Below, piece by piece: positions 1 to 6,411 of a stretch of 6,737 nucleotides of DNA. Source of the DNA: Anaerolineales bacterium (GTDB taxonomy: Bacteria > Chloroflexota > Anaerolineae > Anaerolineales > E44-bin32); the NCBI GenBank assembly GCA_030642885.1, contig DAOWMX010000121.1, positions 1 to 6,737 on the forward strand, given 5' to 3'. Within the stretch, counting starts at the first letter, position 1. Every line of letters starts with the position of its first letter. Both the position numbers and the translations under genes were made by a program. Under the pieces are notes generated by a model. That model did not search any database, was not told the origin of the DNA, and worked only from the letters and a program-made list of their open reading frames with translations.

Positions 1-245
1 AAGGCAATTTCCAGGAGTGTCTCGCCCTGTTGAATAATGTGGACAAATGGAGTTGGTGTCGGTCCAGCAGGGATCGGCGTGCCAATCGGGGTGAGCGAGC
101 TTGAAGGCTTTGATGTCGGCGTGTATGAAGAAACTGACCGCAGGGTTGTGGTCGCTAGAGGGGTATTCTCCATATCTGCGCTGGAGCAAGCAGCCAGCAT
201 GAAGAACAAGACAATCCCAGAGAGGTACAAATAGCTCTTCTCCAT
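1..245 (-). CDS. LysM-like lipoprotein, N-terminal part (3' end outside the window)
   Basis: Reading the minus strand from the ATG at 245-243 gives 81 residues open to the window edge, so the gene is partial at its 3' end. The protein starts MEKSYLYLSG, followed by a hydrophobic stretch and the lipobox LAAC (Cys at residue 20). This is a type II signal peptide predicting a lipid-anchored extracytoplasmic protein. Residues about 21-66 are a low-complexity Ser/Thr/Pro linker (TPIGTPIPAGPTPTP). At residues 68-81 the sequence VHIIQQGETLLEIA matches the opening strand and helix of a LysM domain (pattern V-x-x-G-[DE]-T-L-x-x-I-A), which binds peptidoglycan or other N-acetylglucosamine glycans. A cell-wall-binding role is inferred from these few residues; other domains may follow beyond the edge. 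The gene is divergent from the TPR gene at 336. No clear Shine-Dalgarno precedes the ATG, and an extended -10 lies 9 nt upstream. The plus-strand reading of this stretch is a shadow. Confidence 0.85.
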   Translation of the reverse strand, partial: MEKSYLYLSGIVLFFMLAACSSADMENTPLATTTLRSVSSYTPTSKPSSSLTPIGTPIPAGPTPTPFVHIIQQGETLLEIA

Positions 246-254
246 TATCTCTAG

Positions 255-263
255 ATTATACCA
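255..263 (-). promoter_or_regulatory. Extended -10 promoter of the lipoprotein gene
   Basis: On the minus strand, 263-255 reads TGGTATAAT: a perfect TATAAT box with the TGn extension. No convincing -35 is seen 16-18 nt upstream, as expected for an extended -10 promoter. The box ends 9 nt before the ATG at 245, so transcription would start about 2-4 nt before the start codon and the mRNA would be leaderless or nearly so. Confidence 0.6.
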
Positions 264-291
264 ATGGGGGGTAGCCTCGAATATACCGCTA

Positions 292-300
292 TGCTAGACT
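292..300 (+). promoter_or_regulatory. Possible -10 region for the TPR gene
   Basis: TGCTAGACT is an extended -10-like element (TAGACT matches TATAAT at 4 of 6 positions). An overlapping TATGCT at 290-295 is an alternative. Neither has a recognisable -35. A start near 307 would give a leader of about 29 nt that includes the ribosome binding site. Placement is tentative. Confidence 0.3.
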
Positions 301-322
301 TTCAAATGCAATAATGCAGTAC

Positions 323-329
323 GGAGGGG
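323..329 (+). promoter_or_regulatory. Ribosome binding site setting the GTG start of the TPR gene
   Basis: GGAGGGG lies 6 nt before the GTG at 336-338. It decides the start: the ATG at 331 is in another frame and soon meets a stop, and no in-frame ATG is close enough to use this site. Confidence 0.7.
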
Positions 330-335
330 AATGAA

Positions 336-2258
336 GTGGCTGCTGAAACATCAAAAACACTGACTGAAGCAATTGCCGCGGTACGCCTGGGCGACCGGCG
401 GCATGCACGTGAGCTGCTATCTCGATTATTGCGCGCCGATTCCCAGAATGCGGAAAACTGGGTGTGGATGAGTGCGGTTGTAGATTCGCCGCGTGAACGT
501 GTGTATTGTCTCGAATCCGCACTGAAAATTGACCCGACCAACCGCGCTGCCCTGCGTGGTCTTGTCTTATTTGGAGCGCGTTCGCCCTCCTCCTCCGATC
601 TTTCACAAGCCTTAAAACTTCCGCGACGCGAGATCGCTCCCACAGAAATCAAGCCAACACCAAAAGAAAAGCCGATCGTACAATCCGCTCAAAATAAACC
701 TGCCGCTAGCCCGTTCAAACCGAAGAGACGGAGATCATTTATCCAGGTTTTTGGAATCGTTTTGCTCTCCGGCATAGCCATCGCAGCGGTCGGCGGTGTG
801 GTGTATCTACTCGAACCAATGTTCGCTCCGAGATTCCTTGGCATGGCTTCCACGCTTCCACCTCCTAGCCCTACCGCGACGGATACACCACTGCCAGGTA
901 CCCCAACGGCGACGCCGATACCCGCCGCAACACGAATAATCCGCACCCCTATCCCTACTGAGTTTGTAGCGACTCCTTTGGCTCTATTAGTCGCTGAAAC
1001 AAGGACACCAACACCGATTGCCGGATTCACTCCGCACCCCAGCAATGAATCTTATTCTGCTGGCGTACAAGCGATTAAAGATGGCGACTACGAACAGGCG
1101 ATCTTTTTCCTGGATCAGGCGTTAGACTATAATCCCGAAATGGCGGAAGCGCTGTATTTTAAGGCGGAAGCCTACCGATTAAGCGGGAATGTTGGCGAGG
1201 CAATTAATTTCTATGACCAAGCGATGCAGTTCGACCTGGATTTCGCCGCAGTTTACCTCGGTCGGGGGCGAGTACTTCTCGAGCGTAATCTAGAAGAAAT
1301 CGCCGAACAAGACTTCGATCGCGCAATAGCGAGTGATCCACTATTTGTTGAGGCTTACGAGGAGTTGGCTGCATTCTACGAACAGAAGACATTGTGGCAG
1401 CGCATAGAAACAGTTATGGAGCAAGCATTGTCCATCGGGGCGCGATCTCCACAAATGTTAATCTACCTCAGCAATTCTCAACTTATCTTGAATAAATATG
1501 AGAATGCCCTCGCATCCGCGCTAGAGGGCAGCGCGGATGATCCCACGCTTCTCGAGGGATACCTGGCTGTAGGAAATGCTTATGTCGCCTTGGGAATAGA
1601 AACCTTAGATAAATCATACTTCCCACGAGCAATCTGGCCGCTCCAAACGTATACCGCTTACAGATCAGAAGACCCTACCGGGTGGGCAGCCCTCGGCCGG
1701 GCTCTCCTCGGCACCGGGCAACAAGAAGAAGCTCTTCAGGCACTAAATATCGCTATTGAACTTAATGATCGCAACGCGCCCGCCTACCTCGCACGTGGAA
1801 TCCTGCACACAGAGCGCGGCATGTATGATGCTGCCATGGAGGATCTGAACGCGGCTCAACGTTATGCGCCCGTAACTTACGATCTGTTGATCGCCACCGC
1901 CAATACTCTCTACCTCAAAGGACAGTATAGCGATGCACTAACCGATTATATTAAACCAGCACACGAGTATGCAAATGGCATCGCCGATCAATTTTTACGA
2001 GAACGGAAACTTGCGGAGTGTTATGCACTCCGTGGTCTCATCTTTGAGAATAACCCCGAACTTCTTAGTGATGCCATCCTTCAGTGGAGCTACATCCTGG
2101 GATTAGAATACGTTGTCCCATACACACGTGCCCTGGCTGAACAGCACTATAACGAGCTTACAGGGGTTGGTCCCACACGGACGCCTACAGTGAGCCCCAC
2201 GCCCTCGCCTACCGCCACGCCAGAGAGCGCTATCCTAACGGCAACACCTGGCGTATAG
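336..2258 (+). CDS. Membrane-anchored tetratricopeptide repeat protein with Thr/Pro-rich linkers
   Basis: A 640-residue protein starting at GTG 336. Residues about 1-80 form a helical-repeat module (LLSRLLRADSQNAENWVWMS, then CLESALKIDPTN), presumably cytoplasmic. A basic cluster KPKRRR (128-133) precedes one membrane helix at about 135-159, so by the positive-inside rule the N-terminus is inside. Residues about 173-235 are a Thr/Pro-rich spacer (SPTATDTPLPGTPTATP). Residues about 238-600 form an extracytoplasmic array of TPR-like helix pairs, for example SAGVQAIKDGDYEQAIFFLD, EALYFKAEAYRLSGNVGEAI, AALGRALLGTGQQEEALQAL and AYLARGILHTERGMYDAAME. The protein ends in a second Thr/Pro-rich tail (611-640) with no domain after it. 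TPR arrays are protein-binding scaffolds; no catalytic motif is visible and no specific partner can be named. The gene is divergent from a LysM-like lipoprotein gene, which suggests, as inference only, a cell-envelope role. No clear terminator follows. Confidence 0.9.
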   Translation: MAAETSKTLTEAIAAVRLGDRRHARELLSRLLRADSQNAENWVWMSAVVDSPRERVYCLESALKIDPTNRAALRGLVLFGARSPSSSDLSQALKLPRREIAPTEIKPTPKEKPIVQSAQNKPAASPFKPKRRRSFIQVFGIVLLSGIAIAAVGGVVYLLEPMFAPRFLGMASTLPPPSPTATDTPLPGTPTATPIPAATRIIRTPIPTEFVATPLALLVAETRTPTPIAGFTPHPSNESYSAGVQAIKDGDYEQAIFFLDQALDYNPEMAEALYFKAEAYRLSGNVGEAINFYDQAMQFDLDFAAVYLGRGRVLLERNLEEIAEQDFDRAIASDPLFVEAYEELAAFYEQKTLWQRIETVMEQALSIGARSPQMLIYLSNSQLILNKYENALASALEGSADDPTLLEGYLAVGNAYVALGIETLDKSYFPRAIWPLQTYTAYRSEDPTGWAALGRALLGTGQQEEALQALNIAIELNDRNAPAYLARGILHTERGMYDAAMEDLNAAQRYAPVTYDLLIATANTLYLKGQYSDALTDYIKPAHEYANGIADQFLRERKLAECYALRGLIFENNPELLSDAILQWSYILGLEYVVPYTRALAEQHYNELTGVGPTRTPTVSPTPSPTATPESAILTATPGV

Positions 2259-2330
2259 TTTCTATCTCAGCCGCGCGGCCTACGATCGATTCGACGCTTA
2301 TCTTCGCTTCAATCACGATTCACACACAAC

Positions 2331-2359
2331 TGGACAGAATCCATCCGTTCCGGTAAAAT
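2331..2359 (+). promoter_or_regulatory. Promoter of rpsT (-35 and -10)
   Basis: TGGACA at 2331-2336 and TAAAAT at 2354-2359 each match the housekeeping sigma consensus at 5 of 6 positions, separated by the optimal 17 bp. The expected start near 2366 leaves a leader of about 33 nt before the TTG at 2399. This is the best two-box promoter in the window, as befits a ribosomal protein gene. Confidence 0.7.
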
Positions 2360-2387
2360 CTGTTGAGATAAAAATAGGAAGCATTTC

Positions 2388-2393
2388 AGGAGG
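2388..2393 (+). promoter_or_regulatory. Perfect Shine-Dalgarno of rpsT
   Basis: AGGAGG is placed 5 nt before the TTG start at 2399. It fixes the start of S20 at a weak codon, since no ATG or GTG is correctly spaced from it and the protein read from TTG begins exactly where S20 family members begin. Confidence 0.85.
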
Positions 2394-2398
2394 TTGAA

Positions 2399-2671
2399 TT
2401 GGCTAACACAGCTTCCACCAAGAAACGGGTACGTCAGAATGAAAAACGCAGACTGCGTAATCGCGTCTGGCTAACTCGTGCGCGCTCAACTGTAAAGCAG
2501 GCACGGATAGCAATTGATTCTAAGGATTCAGAGGCTTCGATTGCAGCTGTAAACACAGCTATCGCATCACTGGATCAAGCAGCATCGAAGGGCGTAATCC
2601 ATAAGCGAAACGCTGCTCGTCGCAAGAGCCGTTTAATGAAGAAGTTATCCGCGCTGGAAGTGAGCAAGTAA
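2399..2671 (+). CDS. rpsT: 30S ribosomal protein S20
   Basis: Ninety residues, the usual length of bacterial S20, a three-helix protein that binds 16S rRNA near the bottom of the 30S body (helices 9 and 44) and joins early in assembly. Family signatures are visible: the N-terminal MANTASTKKRVRQNEKRRLR basic segment, RNRVWLTRARSTVK at about 21-34, and the C-terminal KGVIHKRNAARRKSRLMKKL at about 64-83. The gene starts at TTG behind a perfect Shine-Dalgarno. E. coli rpsT also begins with UUG, where the weak codon takes part in feedback control of S20 synthesis; the same kind of control here is inference. The gene has its own promoter and a hairpin terminator and is probably transcribed alone; argS downstream has a separate promoter. 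Confidence 0.97.
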   Translation: MANTASTKKRVRQNEKRRLRNRVWLTRARSTVKQARIAIDSKDSEASIAAVNTAIASLDQAASKGVIHKRNAARRKSRLMKKLSALEVSK

Positions 2672-2699
2672 ATAAAACCACTTGCATTTATTCACACAT

Positions 2700-2729
2700 A
2701 AAACGACGCATATTCAAATGCGTCGTTTT
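2700..2729 (+). terminator. Intrinsic terminator after rpsT
   Basis: A perfect 12-bp stem pairs 2700-2711 (AAAACGACGCAT) with 2718-2729 (ATGCGTCGTTTT) around a 6-nt loop, starting 28 nt after the rpsT stop. The four T residues end the stem and are followed by GC, so the U-tract is short. The four A residues at the left arm could make it work weakly in both directions. Confidence 0.75.
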
Positions 2730-2755
2730 GCATTCACCAGCGTAAACATCCTGCA

Positions 2756-2764
2756 TGCTATAAT
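2756..2764 (+). promoter_or_regulatory. Extended -10 promoter of argS
   Basis: TGCTATAAT is a consensus extended -10. It begins 26 nt after the rpsT terminator and ends 23 nt before the argS ATG. Transcription would start near 2771, giving a short leader of about 17 nt. No good -35 is seen at 16-18 nt spacing. Confidence 0.65.
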
Positions 2765-2787
2765 CGCAGCGGACGGACGGGAGTGTT

Positions 2788-4590
2788 ATGTTTAGACAAG
2801 AGCTTCACCAAGCGACTGAGGCAATTCACAACGGTCTGAAGCGCTTGAACCTGCCTGAACCTAAAACCTTCGATTGGCTGCCAACGCCTTTCGAGGGTGA
2901 TTGGGGTTATGGAACCGCCGCGTGTTTTCAAGTAGCAGCAGTTGAAGCAAAAACCGATCAAAATATCAAGGTCCCCCAACGAGCTCACGAGATAGCAAAC
3001 CTGCTTCTCGATGATTTACAAAATATTGAAGGGTTCAACCGCGCGGAAGCGGTTAAAGGTTACTTGAATCTCCATATCAACACCTCGGTTTACGCGCAGA
3101 GAGTGACCGACAGCGTTATTAACGCGGGGCAGGATTTCGGTCGGGGTGCAAAAAAAGATGAGCGTGTGATGGTGGAATATGCTCAGCCGAACACTCACCA
3201 CTCTTTTCACATTGGGCACGCCCGCAATGCCATCCTCGGTGAAGCACTCGCCAGGTTGGTTGAATTCGCAGGCTTCGACACAATCCGAGCCTCCTATCCG
3301 GGCGATATCGGATTGGGCGTGATCACGTGTATGTGGGCATACGAGAAATTTCACGAGGGTCAAGAACCCGAGGGGATCCATGAACGTGGACAGTGGCTGG
3401 GAAATATCTATACAGAAGCGACGACACTTGTAACACCGAAAGAAGATGAAACCGAGAACGAGGCACAACAAAGACTGCAAAACGACGCTGAGCGACGGGC
3501 GCTGTATAAAAAGTGGGACGAGGGTGACCCTCATGTGCGGGAGCTCTGGCACAAAACCCGGCAGTGGAGCCTGGATGAACTCGCTGACATTCTGAGAATA
3601 TTAGACATCAATATCGATGTCTACTTCTTCGAGAGCGAAGTGGATGAACCGGCAAAGCAAATCGCTGAGGAGCTGATCCAACTGGGAATTGCTGAAGATG
3701 AACGCCCGGACGGCCCCGTCTTCGTGAAAATCGACGAGAAGCTCCACCTGAACAAGGAGAAGTACCGCACCGCAGTCATCCTGCGAAGTGATGGAACGAC
3801 GCTCTATAGCACCAAAGACCTGGCGCTTGCCAAGGATAAATTCGAGGACTATCACGTTGATCGGTCGGTCTATGTGGTCGATGTCCGCCAGAGTCTGCAT
3901 TTCCAACAAGTTTTCAAAATCCTCGAGCTGTGGGGGTTCCCTCAAGCCGAGAAATGCTTCCATCTTGCCTATGGCTTCGTGACTTTACCAGAAGGCGCCA
4001 TGTCAGCCCGCAAGGGTAATGTGATCCTCTTCATGGATGTCCTGGCGGAGGCCGAAGGCCGTGTACGTGCAATCATCGAAGAGAAAAATCCTAACCTGAC
4101 TGGTGAGCAACGCGAGACTGTCGTACGGCAGATCGGGCTGGGAGCTTTAACTTACGGCATGCTCTCCGTCGATAATAATAGAGACATCGTATTCGATTTA
4201 GATGAAGCCCTGAGCTTTGATGGCCAATCTGCCCCCTACATCCAAAACGCATACGTAAGAGCAAACAGCATTCTGCGAAAGGTTGAAGAACTTCCCGAAA
4301 GCACGTCCTTTGATTATGAACTCGATCCGACAGAGATTGAACTCATCGACGTCATTTCCCGATTTCCAACTGTGCTTCAGAAAGCGGCGGAGAATTACAA
4401 GCCGCTGCTCATAGCTGCATACGCTTTCGAACTCGCCAAGGCATTCCATCATTTCTATCACGCCGTGCGCGTTCTCCAGGCTGACGTTGAGCGGGAAATA
4501 AATGCTCGCCTTCGCATCACTGCCGCCGCGAGGGAAACTATTGCCATCGCTCTCAAACTTCTAGGGATTGAAGCTCCTGATGCAATGTAA
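2788..4590 (+). CDS. argS: Arginine--tRNA ligase (arginyl-tRNA synthetase)
   Basis: A 600-residue class I aminoacyl-tRNA synthetase that charges tRNA-Arg with arginine using ATP in the cytoplasm; the length is in the usual bacterial ArgRS range. Residues about 1-115 form the ArgRS-specific N-terminal tRNA-contacting domain. The Rossmann catalytic core begins at VMVEYAQPNT (128-136), with the HIGH motif at 141-144 (HIGHARNAILGEALARLVEF), followed by YPGDIG (170-175). The KMSKS-equivalent loop is GAMSARKGN (403-411). The DALR-type anticodon-binding helical domain runs from about 480 (SAPYIQNAYVRANSILRK) to the end, and LLGIEAPDAM is a typical ArgRS C-terminus. The ATG at 2788 has a weak Shine-Dalgarno (GGGAG, 2779-2783) 4 nt upstream and a promoter at 2756. 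The active-site loops lack the usual lysines, which is discussed under findings. The identity itself is secure. Confidence 0.97.
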   Translation: MFRQELHQATEAIHNGLKRLNLPEPKTFDWLPTPFEGDWGYGTAACFQVAAVEAKTDQNIKVPQRAHEIANLLLDDLQNIEGFNRAEAVKGYLNLHINTSVYAQRVTDSVINAGQDFGRGAKKDERVMVEYAQPNTHHSFHIGHARNAILGEALARLVEFAGFDTIRASYPGDIGLGVITCMWAYEKFHEGQEPEGIHERGQWLGNIYTEATTLVTPKEDETENEAQQRLQNDAERRALYKKWDEGDPHVRELWHKTRQWSLDELADILRILDINIDVYFFESEVDEPAKQIAEELIQLGIAEDERPDGPVFVKIDEKLHLNKEKYRTAVILRSDGTTLYSTKDLALAKDKFEDYHVDRSVYVVDVRQSLHFQQVFKILELWGFPQAEKCFHLAYGFVTLPEGAMSARKGNVILFMDVLAEAEGRVRAIIEEKNPNLTGEQRETVVRQIGLGALTYGMLSVDNNRDIVFDLDEALSFDGQSAPYIQNAYVRANSILRKVEELPESTSFDYELDPTEIELIDVISRFPTVLQKAAENYKPLLIAAYAFELAKAFHHFYHAVRVLQADVEREINARLRITAAARETIAIALKLLGIEAPDAM

Positions 4591-4796
4591 TTAGATGCGT
4601 GACTCGCTCATGGACGCAGCGATCATCGTATGAAAGATTAGCGGGAGACAATCCAGGTTACAAATACCGAGCTCGGCAGCCCACACGAGCTGAACGATAT
4701 GCCCTTCGCTTCCAATAGTACTTGCCGATGTTTGACCGGTCGACAGCGGAGGCGAACCCAAGCAAACGATTCGGGCGAAAGCAGACTCAGATAATT
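4591..4796. other. Non-coding gap between argS and the methyltransferase
   Basis: No gene, tRNA or convincing promoter is seen here. A 6-bp perfect inverted repeat AGCTCG (4670-4675) / CGAGCT (4686-4691) with a 10-nt loop, and a weaker 5-bp one (TGCGT 4596-4600 / ACGCA 4614-4618), could form small hairpins. Neither is followed by a T-tract, so no standard terminator ends argS. Positions 4719-4796 are open in the methyltransferase frame (see that gene for the start choice). Confidence 0.5.
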
Positions 4797-6113
4797 ATGA
4801 CCCGCGCCTCTCACCGCAAACCCTTCGCCAGGCTCGAGTGGGATAGAAGCTCTGATGCGAATGTGAAACCGGCTAAACTCCAGCTTTGGTCGGAGGCATT
4901 CCCCCAACCACAAATGAATCCTGAGATTCAGAGTCGCATCATTCACGGCGAGAATGCCAGCGTTATGACGGCTCTGTTGGATGAATTTAAGGGCAAAATC
5001 GATCTAATCTACGCCGATCCTCCTTTCCTAACAGGTAAAGCATATCGCGCCCGCATCGGACAGGGTGAAGATTCTCGCTCCCCCAAATCTTGGCGAACAA
5101 CTCAAGGGTTTCATGACAACTGGCCAGATGGCGCAGCATATTTAGATATGCTGTTTCCTCGCTTGCAGTTGATGTACAATCTGCTCTCCGAGTCGGGGAC
5201 GTTGTATCTGCATTTAGATTGGCACGCATCCGCTTATGCGCGGGTTCTAATGGATGAAATCTTCGGTCCGGACCGGTTACTCAACGAGATCGTCTGGGTA
5301 TACCATGGACCCTCACCCATACGGTCGGCGTTCAATCGTAAGCACGACACGATCCTTGCATACTCAAAATCAAAAGAGTACACCTTCAACGCCGACGATG
5401 TTCGAGTAGCCTATAACCCATCTACCATCAAGACTTTCAAAAGTTCTCCACGAGCAGGGTTTGGGAAACAGCCGGATCTTGAGCGCGGTAAAGTTCCGGA
5501 GGATTGGTGGTATTTTCCGGTCGTCGCCAGACTTCACAAGGAACGCACAGGGTATCCCACCCAGAAACCGGAAGCGCTAATGGAGCGGATTATTCTCGCT
5601 TCAAGCAACCCGGGTGACCTCGTTGCGGATTTCTTCTCTGGCTCAGGTACTTCTGTCAGCGTAGCCGCACGATTGAAGAGACGCTGGCTTGGCTGCGACC
5701 CCGCCTCTACAGCCTTCACTACGACATATCGCCGTTTGCTAATGACTTCCGGTGTGGGTCCCTTTACACTATGGAAAACTACCGACACACAGGATGAACC
5801 CACTCTGGATCTCGAAGTGCAAATCACAACCAATGAAACCCAAGTTGAAGCAAGAATCGAAACGATCAGCTCAAGAGATTCAACCGAGCTGCATTTCCCG
5901 GAAGATTTAGTCCTCTGGGAGGTGGATTGGAGCCACGGAAACGAGATTTTCCAAAGTCAATCTCAGGCAATCCGAACCTGGCGGAGTGATGAGATATCTC
6001 TTCAAAACCAGCATCAATATTCATCAGCCGGCGTTTATATCCTTCGCATTCGGGCGTTTGATTCCCTGGGTCGTTATGGACTATTCTCATGCGAGGTTCA
6101 AATCCAACAATAA
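4797..6113 (+). CDS. Beta-class DNA methyltransferase (Mod-like, adenine N6 or cytosine N4), solitary
   Basis: Transfers a methyl group from S-adenosylmethionine to an exocyclic amino group in DNA. From the ATG at 4797 the protein has 438 residues. The catalytic motif IV DPPF is at residues 74-77 (LIYADPPFLTG), and the SAM-binding motif I DFFSGSGTS comes later, at 278-286. The IV-before-I order defines the beta class, as in Type III Mod subunits. YPTQKPEALMERII (253-266, motif X region) precedes motif I. Residues about 330-438 are a beta-rich C-terminal domain (LWEVDWSHGNEIF, then GVYILRIRAFDSLGRYG) resembling tails of Mod-like methylases. It is shorter than typical Type III Mod proteins, and no restriction subunit is nearby, so it may be an orphan enzyme. 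An in-frame TTG at 4722 or ATG at 4728 would add 25 or 23 residues; no start has a Shine-Dalgarno. I prefer 4797 because family-like sequence (FARLEW) begins just after it. Target base and sequence cannot be told. Confidence 0.88.
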   Translation: MTRASHRKPFARLEWDRSSDANVKPAKLQLWSEAFPQPQMNPEIQSRIIHGENASVMTALLDEFKGKIDLIYADPPFLTGKAYRARIGQGEDSRSPKSWRTTQGFHDNWPDGAAYLDMLFPRLQLMYNLLSESGTLYLHLDWHASAYARVLMDEIFGPDRLLNEIVWVYHGPSPIRSAFNRKHDTILAYSKSKEYTFNADDVRVAYNPSTIKTFKSSPRAGFGKQPDLERGKVPEDWWYFPVVARLHKERTGYPTQKPEALMERIILASSNPGDLVADFFSGSGTSVSVAARLKRRWLGCDPASTAFTTTYRRLLMTSGVGPFTLWKTTDTQDEPTLDLEVQITTNETQVEARIETISSRDSTELHFPEDLVLWEVDWSHGNEIFQSQSQAIRTWRSDEISLQNQHQYSSAGVYILRIRAFDSLGRYGLFSCEVQIQQ

Positions 6114-6324
6114 TCCAATCGCATGACAACCTGCTCGACCATCCAAATGGGCAGAGCGTTCACATCCAGTCAAATTCCCTTGCAGCTATTTTCAATAATG
6201 TTGTTTGACCTCCTATTATTGTGGAAAGCTGACATGATCTTGTGGATATCTTTGCCAGATCAATACATGCCCCCACTTTGCTTCCGGTCACCGGCATCGC
6301 CCGCACATTGAAATTCACAGTTTA

Positions 6325-6357
6325 AACCTCCCGCAGGTTTCGAACCTACGGGAGGTT
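6325..6357. repeat. Nested double palindrome (alternating AACCT/AGGTT arms)
   Basis: The 33 bases pair as a hairpin of 9 bp (AACCTCCCG, 6325-6333, with CGGGAGGTT, 6349-6357), one C-A mismatch, then 5 bp (AGGTT 6335-6339 with AACCT 6343-6347) around a 3-nt loop TCG. The same bases can instead form two small hairpins, AACCT-CCCGC-AGGTT and AACCT-ACGGG-AGGTT, whose loops are complementary. No T-tract follows on the plus strand (TTGGTTGG); on the minus strand only TTT precedes AAAC. It could end methyltransferase transcription, or be a dispersed intergenic palindrome or a nucleoid or protein-binding site. Confidence 0.7.
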
Positions 6358-6362
6358 GGTTG

Positions 6363-6411
6363 GCAGGGGATTGCGTAAGGATGGCGGACCAGCACACAGA
6401 TCGGCCCCTGC
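6363..6411. repeat. Inverted repeat GCAGGGG / CCCCTGC with a 35-nt interior
   Basis: GCAGGGG at 6363-6369 is perfectly complementary to CCCCTGC at 6405-6411. It lies 5 nt after the double palindrome. The interior (6370-6404) shows no strong second stem. The 7-bp GC-rich arms make a stable stem possible, but chance cannot be excluded and I recognise no RNA family. Confidence 0.4.

Noticed and set aside
37..234. Plus-strand open frame rich in Gly and Val
   Set aside because: It is the antisense shadow of the lipoprotein's Thr/Pro linker. The minus strand gives a signal peptide, lipobox and LysM-like start.
3016..3552. Minus-strand open frame of 178 codons inside argS
   Set aside because: Antisense to a highly conserved catalytic region of ArgRS. 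No ribosome binding site or recognisable motif, so a shadow frame.
4670..4691. AGCTCG/CGAGCT hairpin as an argS terminator
   Set aside because: Only 6 bp with a 10-nt loop and no T-tract, 80 nt after the stop; not enough to call a terminator.
4732..4737. TTGACC as a -35 box for the methyltransferase
   Set aside because: No -10-like hexamer occurs 16-18 nt downstream.
4638..4946. Minus-strand open frame crossing the argS/methyltransferase gap
   Set aside because: It overlaps the conserved N-terminal part of the methyltransferase and has no motif or ribosome binding site.
6089..6208. Small 39-codon frame overlapping the methyltransferase end (MRGSNPTIIQ...)
   Set aside because: Composition looks somewhat protein-like, but there is no Shine-Dalgarno, and 25 bases overlap the real gene in another frame. 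No family is recognised.
6284..6294. CCGGTCACCGG small palindrome
   Set aside because: Short and odd-centred, with no paired second site or nearby promoter; likely chance.
6123..6311. 62-codon frame in the convergent intergenic region
   Set aside because: No ribosome binding site, atypical composition and no motif; best treated as chance.
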